A stretch of 64,000 nucleotides of DNA from Sellimonas caecigallum (GCF_019754295.1 NZ_VIRV01000013.1:1-64000), one strand, 5' to 3'. Positions 17,454 to 27,507 are shown, numbered from the stretch's first letter. Translations and numbers: made by a program. Notes: generated by a model not told the origin, from the letters alone.

Positions 17454-17499
17454 AAAAATGATGGGAGGCCTTGAGTAAATCAGGCTTCCCATCATTTTT
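17454..17499. terminator. terminator after the DUF4230 unit
   Basis: An 18-bp near-perfect stem (17454-17471 with 17482-17499) flanked by AAAAA and TTTTT; works in both directions, so it may also end the tRNA-Leu/Tyr transcript. Confidence 0.8.
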
Positions 17500-17521
17500 G
17501 CATTTCTTGCCCCTTATCATA

Positions 17522-17608
17522 TGCCGCAGACCGGAATCGAACCGGTACGGGAGGATAAGTCCCGCAGGATTTTAAGTCCTGTGCGTCTGCCAGTTCCGCC
17601 ACTGCGGC
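17522..17608 (-). tRNA. tRNA-Leu (anticodon TAA)
   Basis: 87 nt with a long variable arm, acceptor GCCGCAG/CTGCGGC, anticodon loop CTTAAAA, T loop TTCGATT. CCA not encoded. Confidence 0.96.
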
Positions 17609-17611
17609 GTA

Positions 17612-17693
17612 TGGATGGAGGTGGATTCGAACCACCGAAAGCGTTGCTAACAGATTTACAGTCTGCCCCCTTTGGCCACTCGGGAATCCATCC
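17612..17693 (-). tRNA. tRNA-Tyr (anticodon GTA)
   Basis: 82 nt with a long variable arm, acceptor GGATGGA/TCCATCC, anticodon loop CTGTAAA, T loop TTCGAAT. CCA not encoded. Transcribed just before tRNA-Leu (3-nt gap). Confidence 0.96.
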
Positions 17694-17756
17694 ATATGTC
17701 TAGGACAACACTTATAACATTGTCCTAACCCTATATATTTATACCATACTCAAAAA

Positions 17757-17787
17757 AGAAACGCAAGGAAAAATTTCCCTGCGTTTT
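17757..17787 (-). terminator. terminator of the LCP gene
   Basis: AAACGCAGGGAAATT pairs with AATTTTTCCTTGCGTTT-type sequence (one G-U pair), with T-rich sequence on both flanks; lies just after the LCP stop codon. Confidence 0.65.
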
Positions 17788-17796
17788 TCTTTTGCT

Positions 17797-19509
17797 CTAT
17801 TTCCCTTCTGCCTTCACAGATCCTTCCAGGATTTCCCCTGCTTCAACCCGATTGATCAATCCCCCTATCTGAGCGACTGTCTCTTCATTTGGAACCGTGA
17901 CATAAGGGGTTCCTGCGATGGAATAACATTCCCTTCGATCCGGCATACCGTCTGCCGCCACCGAATAGATCTGCCAGTCCGAACCGTTCTGAAGCTGCTG
18001 TTTGATCAGTGCACGGATCTGCTTCATGGACATATTCGTCTCTACGCTGTCAGACATTTCCGCCAGAATATCTGTCGCCTTCACAATCATGGACGGAGCT
18101 ATCATTTTCTGGATGATAGCTGTGATCAGCGCTTCCTGATTCTTCCCTCTCTGATTGTCCCCGTCATCCAGGGCATGTCTTTCCCTTGCGAAAGCCAGAG
18201 CCTCTTTTCCATCCAGATGGTTGATCCCCTGCTTGATCTCCACAATAGCTCCCGCATCGGTTCCTGTCGTAAATGCCAGCTCCGAATTGACATCCACTCC
18301 TCCAAGGATATCGATGATATTGACAAAGGATGTAAAATTCAGCCTTGCGTAAAACGGTATTTCAACCTGATACAGCTCTTCCAATGTATCAATGGAGACA
18401 TCCACTCCATACTGTCCGGCATGTGTCAGCTTATCCGGCATCCCGCCTGAAATTCCAGGGATCGGTACGTAATAGTCTCTCGGTGTCGTCACAAGCAAAA
18501 TCTGCCTGCTCTTCGGATTGACTGTGGCGATAATATTAACGTCGCTTCGGCTCTGCGTCGCCACATCCCCATATGTGTCGATCCCGCTCAAATATACAGA
18601 AAACGGCTCTGACTGCACCGGCACATTCAACGTCGTATCCTGCGTATTCTCTTCGATGTTATATCTGTATAAAATGCGGGTTTTCTCTGTAAATCCTTCA
18701 ACTGCCTGATTCATCACATCATTGTAGTTGGAATCATAGATGATGACATCGATTTCTTCATCTATGAGTGCTTTTGCCAGCGTTCCCATCTCGTCATACT
18801 TCTTTGTAGCGATATGCTTTTTCAGCTCTTTATTTACATTCTCGATAGTCCGTTCGGTATTGGAAACATTTCTCGCATATTCCACACCGAAAGTGTAATC
18901 GCTGACATCACTAAGTTCCTGCGCCTTATCATTTTCCCGGACGACTACTACCATCTTGTGGATTTCTGTAGTCCCACGTGTCATATGAAGAAGAGCGCCT
19001 CCCGTTTTGTATAGGTAAAAACTTCCAATGATCAGCGTCACACTCACAAGGAGACTAAATACCTTTCCGATGATCTTCGCTTTTCCTCGAACTGCCAGCT
19101 GGGAGACCAGGGTAATTCCAAGAAGCAGGAGAAGCACTCCTGCTATGATGAGCAAATATTTCATGATCAGAATATCCAGCCAGCACAGTACTCCCATCAA
19201 TGCAAAAGAGGCCAGCATCTGGATGGCAAAAAATACCATTCCTCTCGCAATCCCTGCTCTTTCTGCCTTTCGTTCTTTTCTCCGTCCCGCCTTTGCCCTG
19301 TCTGCTTTGGGACGGGTCTGTCGGATATTCCCTTCCGTGTCCTGCATATCTTCGGCTTTTTTGAATGATTTCTTACGATATTTCTGGCGTTCTTCCAAAT
19401 TATAGTCCGGGTCGGACTGTCTCCGGCCGCCTCCTCTTGCTTTCGATTGTTGGGAACGAATTCGCCGGTATTCCTCCCGCCGGTTGTTCCCATTCTCTCT
19501 CTGGGCCAT
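17797..19509 (-). CDS. LytR-CpsA-Psr (LCP) family glycopolymer ligase
   Basis: 570 residues. A long, very basic N-terminal cytoplasmic part (about 1-85) is followed by three membrane spans (about 88-175), not the single span of most LCP proteins. The extracytoplasmic catalytic domain lies at about 290-470: YLSGIDTYG, RSDVNIIATVNP, TTPRDYYVPIPG and KEALAFARERHALDDGDNQR hold the Asp and Arg residues that bind the polyprenyl pyrophosphate sugar donor. LCP enzymes attach teichoic acid or capsule-type polymers to peptidoglycan. Single gene with its own promoter. Confidence 0.93.
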   Translation of the reverse strand: MAQRENGNNRREEYRRIRSQQSKARGGGRRQSDPDYNLEERQKYRKKSFKKAEDMQDTEGNIRQTRPKADRAKAGRRKERKAERAGIARGMVFFAIQMLASFALMGVLCWLDILIMKYLLIIAGVLLLLLGITLVSQLAVRGKAKIIGKVFSLLVSVTLIIGSFYLYKTGGALLHMTRGTTEIHKMVVVVRENDKAQELSDVSDYTFGVEYARNVSNTERTIENVNKELKKHIATKKYDEMGTLAKALIDEEIDVIIYDSNYNDVMNQAVEGFTEKTRILYRYNIEENTQDTTLNVPVQSEPFSVYLSGIDTYGDVATQSRSDVNIIATVNPKSRQILLVTTPRDYYVPIPGISGGMPDKLTHAGQYGVDVSIDTLEELYQVEIPFYARLNFTSFVNIIDILGGVDVNSELAFTTGTDAGAIVEIKQGINHLDGKEALAFARERHALDDGDNQRGKNQEALITAIIQKMIAPSMIVKATDILAEMSDSVETNMSMKQIRALIKQQLQNGSDWQIYSVAADGMPDRRECYSIAGTPYVTVPNEETVAQIGGLINRVEAGEILEGSVKAEGK

Positions 19510-19570
19510 AATCCTTTTTATCCTTTCGTAAGCCTTATGTGCTTATCCACACACTATTTCTATTTTATAA

Positions 19571-19599
19571 CTTTTACTACATGAGCAGCATTTTGTCAA
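19571..19599 (-). promoter_or_regulatory. promoter of the LCP gene
   Basis: TTGACA (19594-19599), 17-nt spacer, TAAAAG (19571-19576) on the minus strand. The -10 is imperfect. Confidence 0.5.
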
Positions 19600-19607
19600 G
19601 TTTTATA

Positions 19608-21656
19608 CTAATATTCCCTCTTTTTTAGTATAATTGCCGAATGTTTTCCCATGTTAAGTACGATTTCCCCGTTTTCAATGATATACTCTTCGTACTCCGT
19701 CGTATACCCTTTGTCGTATGTGTAGAGAAGCCTTCTCATAATCCCTTTCATCGGAATTTCGGCAGGCCATACCGGCACATGCACTGTGGCATGTTCACTC
19801 CGGTTATTTACGATGATGACAAACTGATGTTTTACATGAAATCTGGCATATGCCAGAATGCCTTCTTCCCACATCAGAAGCTTGAGCGATCCCGTTCGGA
19901 ACGCCAAATATTTTTTGTGAATAGCGATGACTGCCTTGTGAAATCCAAGCATCTCTTTGTCTTCCTGCCCCCATGGGTACGTCCTCCGGTTATCCGGGTC
20001 TGTAAAGCCGCAGACACCCACCTCATCTCCGTAATAGATCGTCGGCGCACCTACCCAGGTCATCTGCATGAGCACGGCTTCACGCATGATTGCAGGATTG
20101 ACATATGCCTCAGCAGCCTCATGGCCAAGATGCTCCACCCTTCCAGTCATATGATTGGTTCTCGTGAGAAATCTGGAATGGTCATGATTGGACAGCTCGT
20201 TCATGGCTGTCTGGAGGGATGGCGTCATCATTGCAGACATATGATGTCTGATGGCATTCACAAAATAATCCGCATTATCACAGAGGTCTGGTCTGGAAGA
20301 ATCACTGTGCTTTTCCATCCCCGTAAGAAACCATGTAACCGGCTCCATGAATGCATCGTAGTTCATAACTGTATCCCACTCGTCTCCCATAAGCCAGTCT
20401 TTCGGATCACCGTAATGTTCTGCCAGAATAATCGCTCTTGGGTTGGCAGATTTTACTGCTGCCCGGAACTTCGTCCAGAACAGGTGATTGTATTCATTGG
20501 AATATCCAAGGTCTGCTGCCACGTCCAGCCGCCATCCGTCTATATTGTACGGAGGAGACACCCATTTGCGCGCCACTGTGAGGATGTAATTTTCCAGTTT
20601 CACGGAGTCCTCATAATTCAGTTTTGGCAGTGTGTCGTGTCCCCACCACCCTTCATAGCTTCCGTTGCAAGGCCATGCCTCCTTCTTTTCATCATGGAAA
20701 TGGAAAAAACTTCGGTATGGGCTGTCTGATGACATGTACGCGCCTGGTTCATAGTTCCCTTCCTGCTCGTAGATCCGTTCCCGATCCATCCATTTGTTAA
20801 ACGATCCGCAATGGTTGAACACGCCGTCCAGAATGACTTTCATTCCCCTCTTGTGAATCTCCTCCACTACATGGACAAAGAATGCATTGCTGGCTTCCAG
20901 ATTTGCTTTTCCCGCAGACCGTATCTGGTACTTTGTGGCCTTGCTGTTGTCCATACAGCCCTCCGGAAGGATTTCTCCTCCGTCTTCAACAATCTTGCCG
21001 AAATGCGGATCGATGTAGTCGTAATCCTGCGTATCATATTTGTGATTGGACGGGGAAACGAAAAGCGGATTGAAATAGATGACTTCCACTCCGAGATCTT
21101 CCAGGTAGTCAAGCTTATCCAGCACTCCCTGTAGGTCCCCTCCGTAAAATTCCCGTATAGCCATAGTCTTTGCCGGCTTTTGGTTCCAGTCCGTGATCTT
21201 CTCGGATCTCGCCCCAAGATATGCATATTCTCCCGTCTCCACGTCGTTGGACGGATCCCCATTGCAGAAGCGGTCGACATAAATCTGATACATAACTGCG
21301 CCTTTTGCCCAGTTAGGCGTCGCGAAATCCGGCACGATCATAAAATCATACATCTGGATAGGCTCTTCCACCGCCCCATATCGGTTGAAAAAGCATACTG
21401 TCCCATCCAAACCTTGGATACAGAAATGGTAGCGGAAAGGTTCGTTTTCCAGACGGATGACATATTCATAGTAGTCAAAGACTTCGGTCGTATATTTTTT
21501 GGCCATGGAAAAACAGGCCTCATCCGTGACCAGTTTTACCTCTTTCACGTCGTCTCTCGCCGTCCGAAATCGGAGCGTTACCTCCTGATTCTCTGCTGGT
21601 TCCGGAGGATACACATACTGATCTGTACCGTCACTAAATAATGCCTGTTTATTCAT
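19608..21656 (-). CDS. GH13 alpha-glycosidase (neopullulanase/cyclomaltodextrinase-like)
   Basis: 682 residues, no signal peptide, so probably cytoplasmic. A beta-rich N-terminal domain (about 1-120, CBM34-like) precedes the GH13 barrel. Catalytic residues: nucleophile Asp in DGWRLDVAADLG (about 375), acid/base Glu in IILAEHYG (about 411), and transition-state Asp in LSNHDHSRF (about 492); VILDGVFNHCG is the first conserved region. It would cut alpha-1,4 glucans or maltodextrins taken up by the cell. It starts 28 bp after ftsH with no obvious terminator between. Exact substrate uncertain. Confidence 0.92.
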   Translation of the reverse strand: MNKQALFSDGTDQYVYPPEPAENQEVTLRFRTARDDVKEVKLVTDEACFSMAKKYTTEVFDYYEYVIRLENEPFRYHFCIQGLDGTVCFFNRYGAVEEPIQMYDFMIVPDFATPNWAKGAVMYQIYVDRFCNGDPSNDVETGEYAYLGARSEKITDWNQKPAKTMAIREFYGGDLQGVLDKLDYLEDLGVEVIYFNPLFVSPSNHKYDTQDYDYIDPHFGKIVEDGGEILPEGCMDNSKATKYQIRSAGKANLEASNAFFVHVVEEIHKRGMKVILDGVFNHCGSFNKWMDRERIYEQEGNYEPGAYMSSDSPYRSFFHFHDEKKEAWPCNGSYEGWWGHDTLPKLNYEDSVKLENYILTVARKWVSPPYNIDGWRLDVAADLGYSNEYNHLFWTKFRAAVKSANPRAIILAEHYGDPKDWLMGDEWDTVMNYDAFMEPVTWFLTGMEKHSDSSRPDLCDNADYFVNAIRHHMSAMMTPSLQTAMNELSNHDHSRFLTRTNHMTGRVEHLGHEAAEAYVNPAIMREAVLMQMTWVGAPTIYYGDEVGVCGFTDPDNRRTYPWGQEDKEMLGFHKAVIAIHKKYLAFRTGSLKLLMWEEGILAYARFHVKHQFVIIVNNRSEHATVHVPVWPAEIPMKGIMRRLLYTYDKGYTTEYEEYIIENGEIVLNMGKHSAIILKKREY

Positions 21657-21684
21657 GTTCCTACTCCCTTCTCAATGAACTGTC

Positions 21685-23544
21685 TTACTGCTTCGTCGAT
21701 TCTTCCTGAGTATTCTGCTCGAATAAACTTTCAAATTCTTCTCTGGAAATTTTTTCTTTTTCCAAAAGCAGTTCAGCACACTTGTGTAAAACGTCGATAT
21801 GTTCTGTAATCATTGCTTTTGCTTTATCATAACATTCGTCGATGATCCTCTTCACTTCCCTGTCGATCTTTCCTGCCACTTCTTCTCCGTATCCACGTGT
21901 ATGTGCCAGATCTCTGCCGATAAACACTTCCTCGCTGTCGCTGTCGTAGTTGATAAGCCCCACTTCCCTGGACATACCAAACTTTGTTACCATAGCCTTG
22001 GCAAGGCTTGTCGCCTGTTTGATATCCTGTGAAGCCCCTGTCGTGATATCATCAAAAATAATCTCTTCTGCAATACGGCCTCCAAGCGAAACTGTAATGT
22101 CCTGAAGCATTTCCCCTCTTGTATTAAACATCTCATCTTTTTCCGGAAGCGGCATGGTATACCCGGCTGCTCCGGCTCCTGTCGGGATAATAGAGACCGT
22201 ATACACCGGCCCCACATCCGGGAGCAAATGGAACAGGATCGCATGCCCTGCCTCGTGATAGGCCGTAATCTTTCTGTCCTTTTCAGAGATCACACGGCTC
22301 TTTTTCTCCGATCCGATACCTACCTTCACAAAAGCTCTTCTGATATCTTCCTGCACAATATACATACGGGCCTGTTTTGCGGCAAGAATAGCGCTTTCGT
22401 TCAAAAGGTTTTCAAGATCCGCACCCGTAAAGCCGGCTGTCGTCTGCGCGATCTGTCTCAGATCCACATCTTCCCCCAGAGGTTTCGTCCTCGCATGGAC
22501 GGAAAGGATCTCAAACCTGCCCTGCACGTCTGGTCTTCCGACCACGACCTTCCGGTCAAAACGGCCCGGTCTCAAAATTGCCGGATCAAGAATATCCACT
22601 CGGTTCGTAGCTGCCATCACAATGATTCCCTCATTGACTCCAAAGCCATCCATCTCAACGAGAAGCTGGTTCAGCGTCTGTTCTCTCTCATCATGTCCGC
22701 CTCCCATTCCGGTCCCTCTTCTTCTTGCCACTGCATCAATCTCATCAATAAAAATAATGCACGGTGCATTTTTCTTGGCATCTTCAAAAAGGTCCCTCAC
22801 ACGGGATGCCCCGACACCCACAAACATTTCCACAAAATCTGAACCGGAGATTGTAAAGAATGGAACGCCCGCTTCTCCTGCCACCGCTTTTGCAAGCAGA
22901 GTCTTTCCTGTCCCCGGAGGCCCTTCCAGAAGAACGCCCTTCGGTATTCTGGCGCCGACCTGGATGTATTTTCCTGGCTCTTTCAGGAAATCTACGATTT
23001 CTTCCAGCTCTTCCTTTTCTTCTTTCAGCCCTGCCACATCCTGGAATGTCACTTTCTTGTCTTTGTCTGTCATCATCCTTGCGCGGCTTTTCCCAAAATT
23101 CATCGCTTTCGCTCCGGCTCCACCGTCGTTCATGCCGCTCTGCCGTCTCATAAAAGCAAAAACTGCAAGCACTGCCACTACCATGATCAACGTTGGGAAG
23201 ATCGTCGACATAAAAACGCTCTCCTTTGGAACTGCCGCCAACTCACACTCTACTCCGGCTTCCCGAAGATATTCTTCCTCTTCCGAGACATTCGAAATAT
23301 TTACATAGCGAACCTCATTCTCGTCTGCGAGATGAAGTTCGATCTGTCCTGTCGGGACCGCTTTATCCTGATAGATAACTGCACTTTCTACCTGCTGGCT
23401 CTCCACCGCCTCTCGATACTGATCCAGCGTGTACGATCTGTTTCTCTCCTGAGACTGGTTCGTAACCCAAAAGATGAGAAGCACCGCAACGATCATGAGA
23501 ATGATCGACATGCCGCCTAGCCCCTTGCCTTTCTTATTGTCCAA
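21685..23544 (-). CDS. ftsH: ATP-dependent membrane zinc protease FtsH
   Basis: 619 residues. Two membrane spans (about 12-28 and 110-130) flank an extracytoplasmic part. AAA+ domain: Walker [14 protein letters not shown], Walker [13 protein letters not shown], second region of homology [20 protein letters not shown]. Zinc site HEAGH at about residue 430. It degrades misfolded and regulatory proteins at the membrane. The start is a TTG codon behind AAGGAG. Gene order tilS-hpt-ftsH is the same as in Bacillus. Confidence 0.97.
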   Translation of the reverse strand: MDNKKGKGLGGMSIILMIVAVLLIFWVTNQSQERNRSYTLDQYREAVESQQVESAVIYQDKAVPTGQIELHLADENEVRYVNISNVSEEEEYLREAGVECELAAVPKESVFMSTIFPTLIMVVAVLAVFAFMRRQSGMNDGGAGAKAMNFGKSRARMMTDKDKKVTFQDVAGLKEEKEELEEIVDFLKEPGKYIQVGARIPKGVLLEGPPGTGKTLLAKAVAGEAGVPFFTISGSDFVEMFVGVGASRVRDLFEDAKKNAPCIIFIDEIDAVARRRGTGMGGGHDEREQTLNQLLVEMDGFGVNEGIIVMAATNRVDILDPAILRPGRFDRKVVVGRPDVQGRFEILSVHARTKPLGEDVDLRQIAQTTAGFTGADLENLLNESAILAAKQARMYIVQEDIRRAFVKVGIGSEKKSRVISEKDRKITAYHEAGHAILFHLLPDVGPVYTVSIIPTGAGAAGYTMPLPEKDEMFNTRGEMLQDITVSLGGRIAEEIIFDDITTGASQDIKQATSLAKAMVTKFGMSREVGLINYDSDSEEVFIGRDLAHTRGYGEEVAGKIDREVKRIIDECYDKAKAMITEHIDVLHKCAELLLEKEKISREEFESLFEQNTQEESTKQ

Positions 23545-23564
23545 CCTTCTTTGTTCTCCTTTCC

Positions 23565-24092
23565 TTATTCTACGCCTTCCACAACACCTATGAACGGAAG
23601 GTTCCGGTATTTCTGAGCATAGTCAAGCCCATAGCCTACCACAAATTCATCTGGGATATTAAATCCCACGTAATCTACTTTTACGTCTTCCACACGCCGT
23701 TCCGGCTTATCCAGAAGTGTGCAGATATGCATACTCTTTGGTCCTCTCTCTTTCAATATCTTCATCAGGTGGAACAATGTACGTCCGGAGTCGATAATAT
23801 CCTCCACAATAAGCACATCTTTTCCTTCCAGCGGTTCATCCAGATCTTTTACGATCTTTACGATCCCGCTTGACTCTGTTCCTGCTCCGTAGCTGCTGAC
23901 ACTCATGAAGTCCATGGAAACCGGCACTGTGATCCTCTTTGCCAGCTCACACATAAAAAATACGCCGCCTTTGAGCACACAAATCAAATGCACCTGCTTT
24001 CCAGCGTAGTCTTCACTTATTTTCTTTCCCAGTTCTTCGATCCTTTTGTCTACCTCTTTTTCCGGTACCAACACTCTGATTGTTTCTGCCAT
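23565..24092 (-). CDS. hpt: hypoxanthine phosphoribosyltransferase
   Basis: 175 residues. PRPP-binding loop [14 protein letters not shown] (about 95-108), flexible-loop region [13 protein letters not shown], and [20 protein letters not shown] at the base-binding side. It salvages hypoxanthine and guanine to IMP and GMP. GGAGGAGAATAGC precedes ATG; the gene begins 1 bp after tilS ends, so translation is coupled. Confidence 0.97.
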   Translation of the reverse strand: MAETIRVLVPEKEVDKRIEELGKKISEDYAGKQVHLICVLKGGVFFMCELAKRITVPVSMDFMSVSSYGAGTESSGIVKIVKDLDEPLEGKDVLIVEDIIDSGRTLFHLMKILKERGPKSMHICTLLDKPERRVEDVKVDYVGFNIPDEFVVGYGLDYAQKYRNLPFIGVVEGVE

Positions 24093-24093
24093 G

Positions 24094-25461
24094 CTATTCT
24101 CCTCCGTAGATTTCTATTTCCATGATCGTCGTTGTCTTGTCTGTAATCTGATAGGCTTTACTTTGCCTGTATCCGACGATCCACATGATCTCATCCCCGT
24201 CTGCCACCAGCGGGATGCTTTCCCGTTTCTCTTTCGGTATTTTTTCATTGATGAAAAATTTCTTGATTTTCTGACGGTTTCCCTGTCTGTCTATCAAAAT
24301 ATAGTCCCCTGGTCTGCGGTTTCGCAAAACAGGTCTACTTTTTATTATATCATAATCAAACCATTTCGTGTAGGGGGTATCCGGCCAGTTTTTCTCCCCG
24401 TTTTCTCTTGGAAATACTCTTATCCGTATGAAAAGTCCTGAATTGTCTTCTTTTTTTCTCTCCCCTTTCCGAAAGCGGATTCCCTCATATGTCTTTTCTG
24501 CGCACGTATCACATGGAAAATCCACCTCTTTTCCGGGCTGTTTTTCCATGAGCCCCAGCAAATTTTCTACATGTACCGCCGAAATATCCTTCTCTTTTCC
24601 ACATATCTGCGCCAAAATACTCTTGGCTATCTCCTTGCGAAACGGATCCGGCACATCGAGAAACTCCTCCTTCTTCAGGATCCATCCATCCTCATCCTCC
24701 ACAAAACATCTCTTTTTATATTTTGCCGTTTCCGCTTCCATATATTCCCATAATTCCGATATTTTATCCGACAGCTGCGCGATATGTCCGACAGCTTTCG
24801 GGTTGATATCCTCAAGCTCTCTCATAACACGGTTCCGAATCCGGTTTCTTGTGTAGATGTCCTGATGATTTGTCGCGTCGTCACACCAGTCCTGCCCCAT
24901 CTCCTCAAGTGCATCTTCGATTTCTCTTCGTCTCAGACCGAGAAGCGGACGGATATATATGCCAGAACACGGCCGTATCCCCCGCATTCCTTTTACACCC
25001 GTACCTCTGATCAGATTCATGATCACTGTCTCCGCATTGTCGTCCTGGTGGTGGGCAAAAGCGATGCGGTCCCCATGGCTTTCCCTGAGAACTTGCTCCA
25101 TACATGCCCTCCGAATATCACGTCCCGCTTCTTCTTCTGAACACTTCCGCATTCTTGCTTCCTCCGCCACATCGATCCGGAACACCCGGCAAGGCACCCC
25201 GTGCTTTTTGCACAGCTCTTCTACAAACCTTTCGTCTCGAAGGGCCTCTTCTCCCCGCAGCATATGGTTGACATGTACGGCCGTGATATGGATATTCCGC
25301 GTTCTTTTCCATTCTAAAAGTACAAAAAGCAGGCATACCGAATCAGCTCCTCCGGATATACCTGCAATAATATGGCTTCCATCTTCTGCCATATTCCACC
25401 GTCTTTCATATCGTTCTGTTTTTTTCTTTAAAATGTCCCATCTTTTTTCTTCTGTCTGCAT
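24094..25461 (-). CDS. tilS: tRNA(Ile)-lysidine synthetase
   Basis: About 455 residues. The ATP-pyrophosphatase loop is ISGGADSVCLL (near residue 40), with FAHHQDDNAETV and RNRIRNRVM typical of TilS; a C-terminal substrate domain follows. It changes C34 of the CAU tRNA-Ile to lysidine so that AUA is read as Ile. A GTG four codons upstream (25473) is also possible; ATG 25461 has a weak GGA nearby. Neither start has a strong ribosome site. Confidence 0.95.
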   Translation of the reverse strand: MQTEEKRWDILKKKTERYERRWNMAEDGSHIIAGISGGADSVCLLFVLLEWKRTRNIHITAVHVNHMLRGEEALRDERFVEELCKKHGVPCRVFRIDVAEEARMRKCSEEEAGRDIRRACMEQVLRESHGDRIAFAHHQDDNAETVIMNLIRGTGVKGMRGIRPCSGIYIRPLLGLRRREIEDALEEMGQDWCDDATNHQDIYTRNRIRNRVMRELEDINPKAVGHIAQLSDKISELWEYMEAETAKYKKRCFVEDEDGWILKKEEFLDVPDPFRKEIAKSILAQICGKEKDISAVHVENLLGLMEKQPGKEVDFPCDTCAEKTYEGIRFRKGERKKEDNSGLFIRIRVFPRENGEKNWPDTPYTKWFDYDIIKSRPVLRNRRPGDYILIDRQGNRQKIKKFFINEKIPKEKRESIPLVADGDEIMWIVGYRQSKAYQITDKTTTIMEIEIYGGE

Positions 25462-25538
25462 CTTTTCATCCACTTCTTCATCTCACATTTGCTGTCCGCC
25501 CGCAGCACGTGCGGATCCCCTGCGCATTCCATGCTATC

Positions 25539-25567
25539 ATCTTATATAAGAACGCCGCAAAAAGCAA
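25539..25567 (-). promoter_or_regulatory. candidate promoter of tilS-hpt-ftsH
   Basis: TTGCTT (25562-25567), 17-nt spacer, TAAGAT (25539-25544), directly after the spoIIE stop codon. Confidence 0.4.
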
Positions 25568-25568
25568 G

Positions 25569-26963
25569 CTATATTCTCCATATTCCCACCACGAGTACCG
25601 TCATATCGTCCAGCGGCTCCTCGCCGCTCCACTCCAAAACCTGCTCCAGTATATGGTGTGCCATTTCCCTCGGATTATTCAGGTTCGTTCCCCGGATGAT
25701 CGTATCCAGCAAAAACTCCTGCTCTCCTACAGGAAGAGCGTCCAGAACCCCATCCGTGATCATGATGACAAGATCTCCGCTTGCGACTTTTCGCTTTACA
25801 CTTTGCAGCTCCAATTCCTGCAAAACACCAAGAGGCAGATTTGTAGAACAGATTCGTTCCATTTCCGTCCCGTGCCGTATAAATGTTGTGGAAGCTCCGG
25901 CTTTGATAAGTTCCACCGTACCGTCATACAAGTCAAAAATACTGATATCCAGTGTAGAAAAGCGGATTTCCTCCCTCCCCATCACAAGCGCAGTATTCAT
26001 CATCCGGATGGCCGTCTCCACCGGGAATCCCGCTTCCAGAAGCTCTTCCAGCATTTCCACAACCATGGCGCTCTCCCGAAACGCTTCCTCCCCGGAACCC
26101 ATCCCGTCCGACAAGGCAACCGCCTGTCGTCCTGCCGGAAGTTCCATCATAGAGAAACTATCCCCGGATATGTTAGCACAGCCTTTTCCAATTTTTGCCA
26201 CTCCCTGGAGTGTATAGAATCTGAGCCGTTCCAGAAATACGACAGTGGCATATTCCGTGCCAAGAGACGTCCTTTCATCTCTTGCCGGCTCCATATTTCT
26301 CCCGGTACAAACAGAGAGAATATAGGCAAGCTCTTTTGTCGTCATAAAGCGTCCCTTGGATGCTTTCCCGGTAAGATGAATCTCATAACGTCCCTTTGGG
26401 GTCATCAAAAATACGATGCTCAGAAGACGCACCCCTTCGCTTTTCAATTTCCCTCGGATCTTCTTCTCCAGCCGTTCATCCGAAAAGATACTCGCATCCA
26501 GCTCTCTTGTCGTATGACGGATCATCCTGGCAAAAGTGTCAAGCTCAATGGCGCACCCTTCTCTGTTCTGCACGATTCGATTGTTCCAGAACATCGCCTG
26601 CTTCGCATCCTGAAATGTCTCCATCGTCTCCCTCAGAAACCGCGGCGCCATGACGCAGTATTTCTGCAGCCTTTTTTTGATGTCCATATTCAGTTCCGTC
26701 CCGTATTCGTCAGCTGCTTTCAAAATCTCGTAGACCATTTGATATGTACGCACACGGTTTTCTCCAAGGCACCATTTCCGGTTCTCACAGTTTGCACAGA
26801 CTGCATCGGAAACTCTCGAAAACATCTCCTCGATCTCATGTTGCGTAAACGTTCCTCTTTGTCCTTCCATACGGAAAAACGTGTTGGAAAGGTGCTCCAG
26901 TGATCTGCCGAATTTCTCCATCTGTTCCACATATGGATTTAAAACATAATTCTTTTCTCCCAT
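25569..26963 (-). CDS. spoIIE: SpoIIE-type PP2C phosphatase without membrane domain
   Basis: 464 residues. The C-terminal PP2C-like domain (about 255-464) has the metal-binding ISGDSFSMMEL, ALSDGMGSGEEAFRES, MITDGVLDA and DDMTVLVVGI motifs. The front half (about 1-250) corresponds to the SpoIIE regulatory region with a cysteine pair (CANCENRKWC). The ten-span membrane domain of Bacillus SpoIIE (about 830 residues) is missing. SpoIIE dephosphorylates the anti-sigma-F antagonist in the forespore. AAGGGG is spaced 6 nt from ATG 26963, favouring it over the in-frame ATG at 26978. Context (divIC before, tilS after) matches Bacillus. Confidence 0.92.
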   Translation of the reverse strand: MGEKNYVLNPYVEQMEKFGRSLEHLSNTFFRMEGQRGTFTQHEIEEMFSRVSDAVCANCENRKWCLGENRVRTYQMVYEILKAADEYGTELNMDIKKRLQKYCVMAPRFLRETMETFQDAKQAMFWNNRIVQNREGCAIELDTFARMIRHTTRELDASIFSDERLEKKIRGKLKSEGVRLLSIVFLMTPKGRYEIHLTGKASKGRFMTTKELAYILSVCTGRNMEPARDERTSLGTEYATVVFLERLRFYTLQGVAKIGKGCANISGDSFSMMELPAGRQAVALSDGMGSGEEAFRESAMVVEMLEELLEAGFPVETAIRMMNTALVMGREEIRFSTLDISIFDLYDGTVELIKAGASTTFIRHGTEMERICSTNLPLGVLQELELQSVKRKVASGDLVIMITDGVLDALPVGEQEFLLDTIIRGTNLNNPREMAHHILEQVLEWSGEEPLDDMTVLVVGIWRI

Positions 26964-27052
26964 CTTCTGCCCCTTCATGATCTTGTTATCTTAATTTATG
27001 ACCAAAGCGGACTCCCCGCCTCAGCGCAACAAGACAATGTCCTGTTTGATAC

Positions 27053-27089
27053 AAAAAAGCTTTGGGAAATACACCGATTTCCCAAAGCT
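27053..27089 (-). terminator. terminator of divIC
   Basis: A 13-bp perfect stem (27058/27059-27071 with 27077-27089), followed on the minus strand by TTTTTTG. Confidence 0.85.
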
Positions 27090-27112
27090 GTCTTCTGTAA
27101 TACACGATCGAA

Positions 27113-27439
27113 TTATTCTTCCGGCTTAAAAAGAATCTCATTTTCTTTTGCCATGCCAAGTTTATCTCTTGCCGTGTCCTCAACATATTCATCTGTTCCA
27201 ACGTATTCTTTATATTTCTCGATTTCTTTTGCTTTTTCCTGTTCTGTCTTCTTTTCCTTTTCGAGTTTTGATATCTGGGCACTTTGTTCCTTCATCTGGG
27301 AACGAAGAGAAACACCATGAACGGCTGTGGCTCCTGCAAGTACAAGAAGAATACAGGAAATAAAAATCATACTGCTTCGATATCTCGTGATACGAGGCTG
27401 TCTTAAGTTTTTCTGTCTCTTTTTTCTTCTGGCTGCCAT
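27113..27439 (-). CDS. divIC: septum formation initiator DivIC/FtsL-like
   Basis: 108 residues. Basic cytoplasmic tail (AARRKKRQKNLRQ), one membrane span (about 24-42), then an extracytoplasmic coiled coil (about 48-80) and the family end motif YVEDTARDKLGMAKENEILF. It acts with FtsL and DivIB in the division complex. An upstream in-frame GTG is possible; AGGTGAAAG fits ATG 27439 better. Downstream of yabP-yabQ as in Bacillus. Confidence 0.9.
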   Translation of the reverse strand: MAARRKKRQKNLRQPRITRYRSSMIFISCILLVLAGATAVHGVSLRSQMKEQSAQISKLEKEKKTEQEKAKEIEKYKEYVGTDEYVEDTARDKLGMAKENEILFKPEE

Positions 27440-27507
27440 CTCTTTCACCTGACCAAAAATCCTCTGTGTTTCGGGTTATACATTATATACTATCCTTTTT
27501 ATGCAGA

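Noticed and set aside
17492-17695. Open frames on both strands over the tRNA-Leu/Tyr genes
   Set aside because: Both are translations of tRNA genes or their complements, with no ribosome site.
25509-26903. 464-codon plus-strand frame opposite spoIIE
   Set aside because: Antisense to a gene with clear PP2C motifs; no plausible start site or recognisable domain; its composition reflects codon bias of the real gene.
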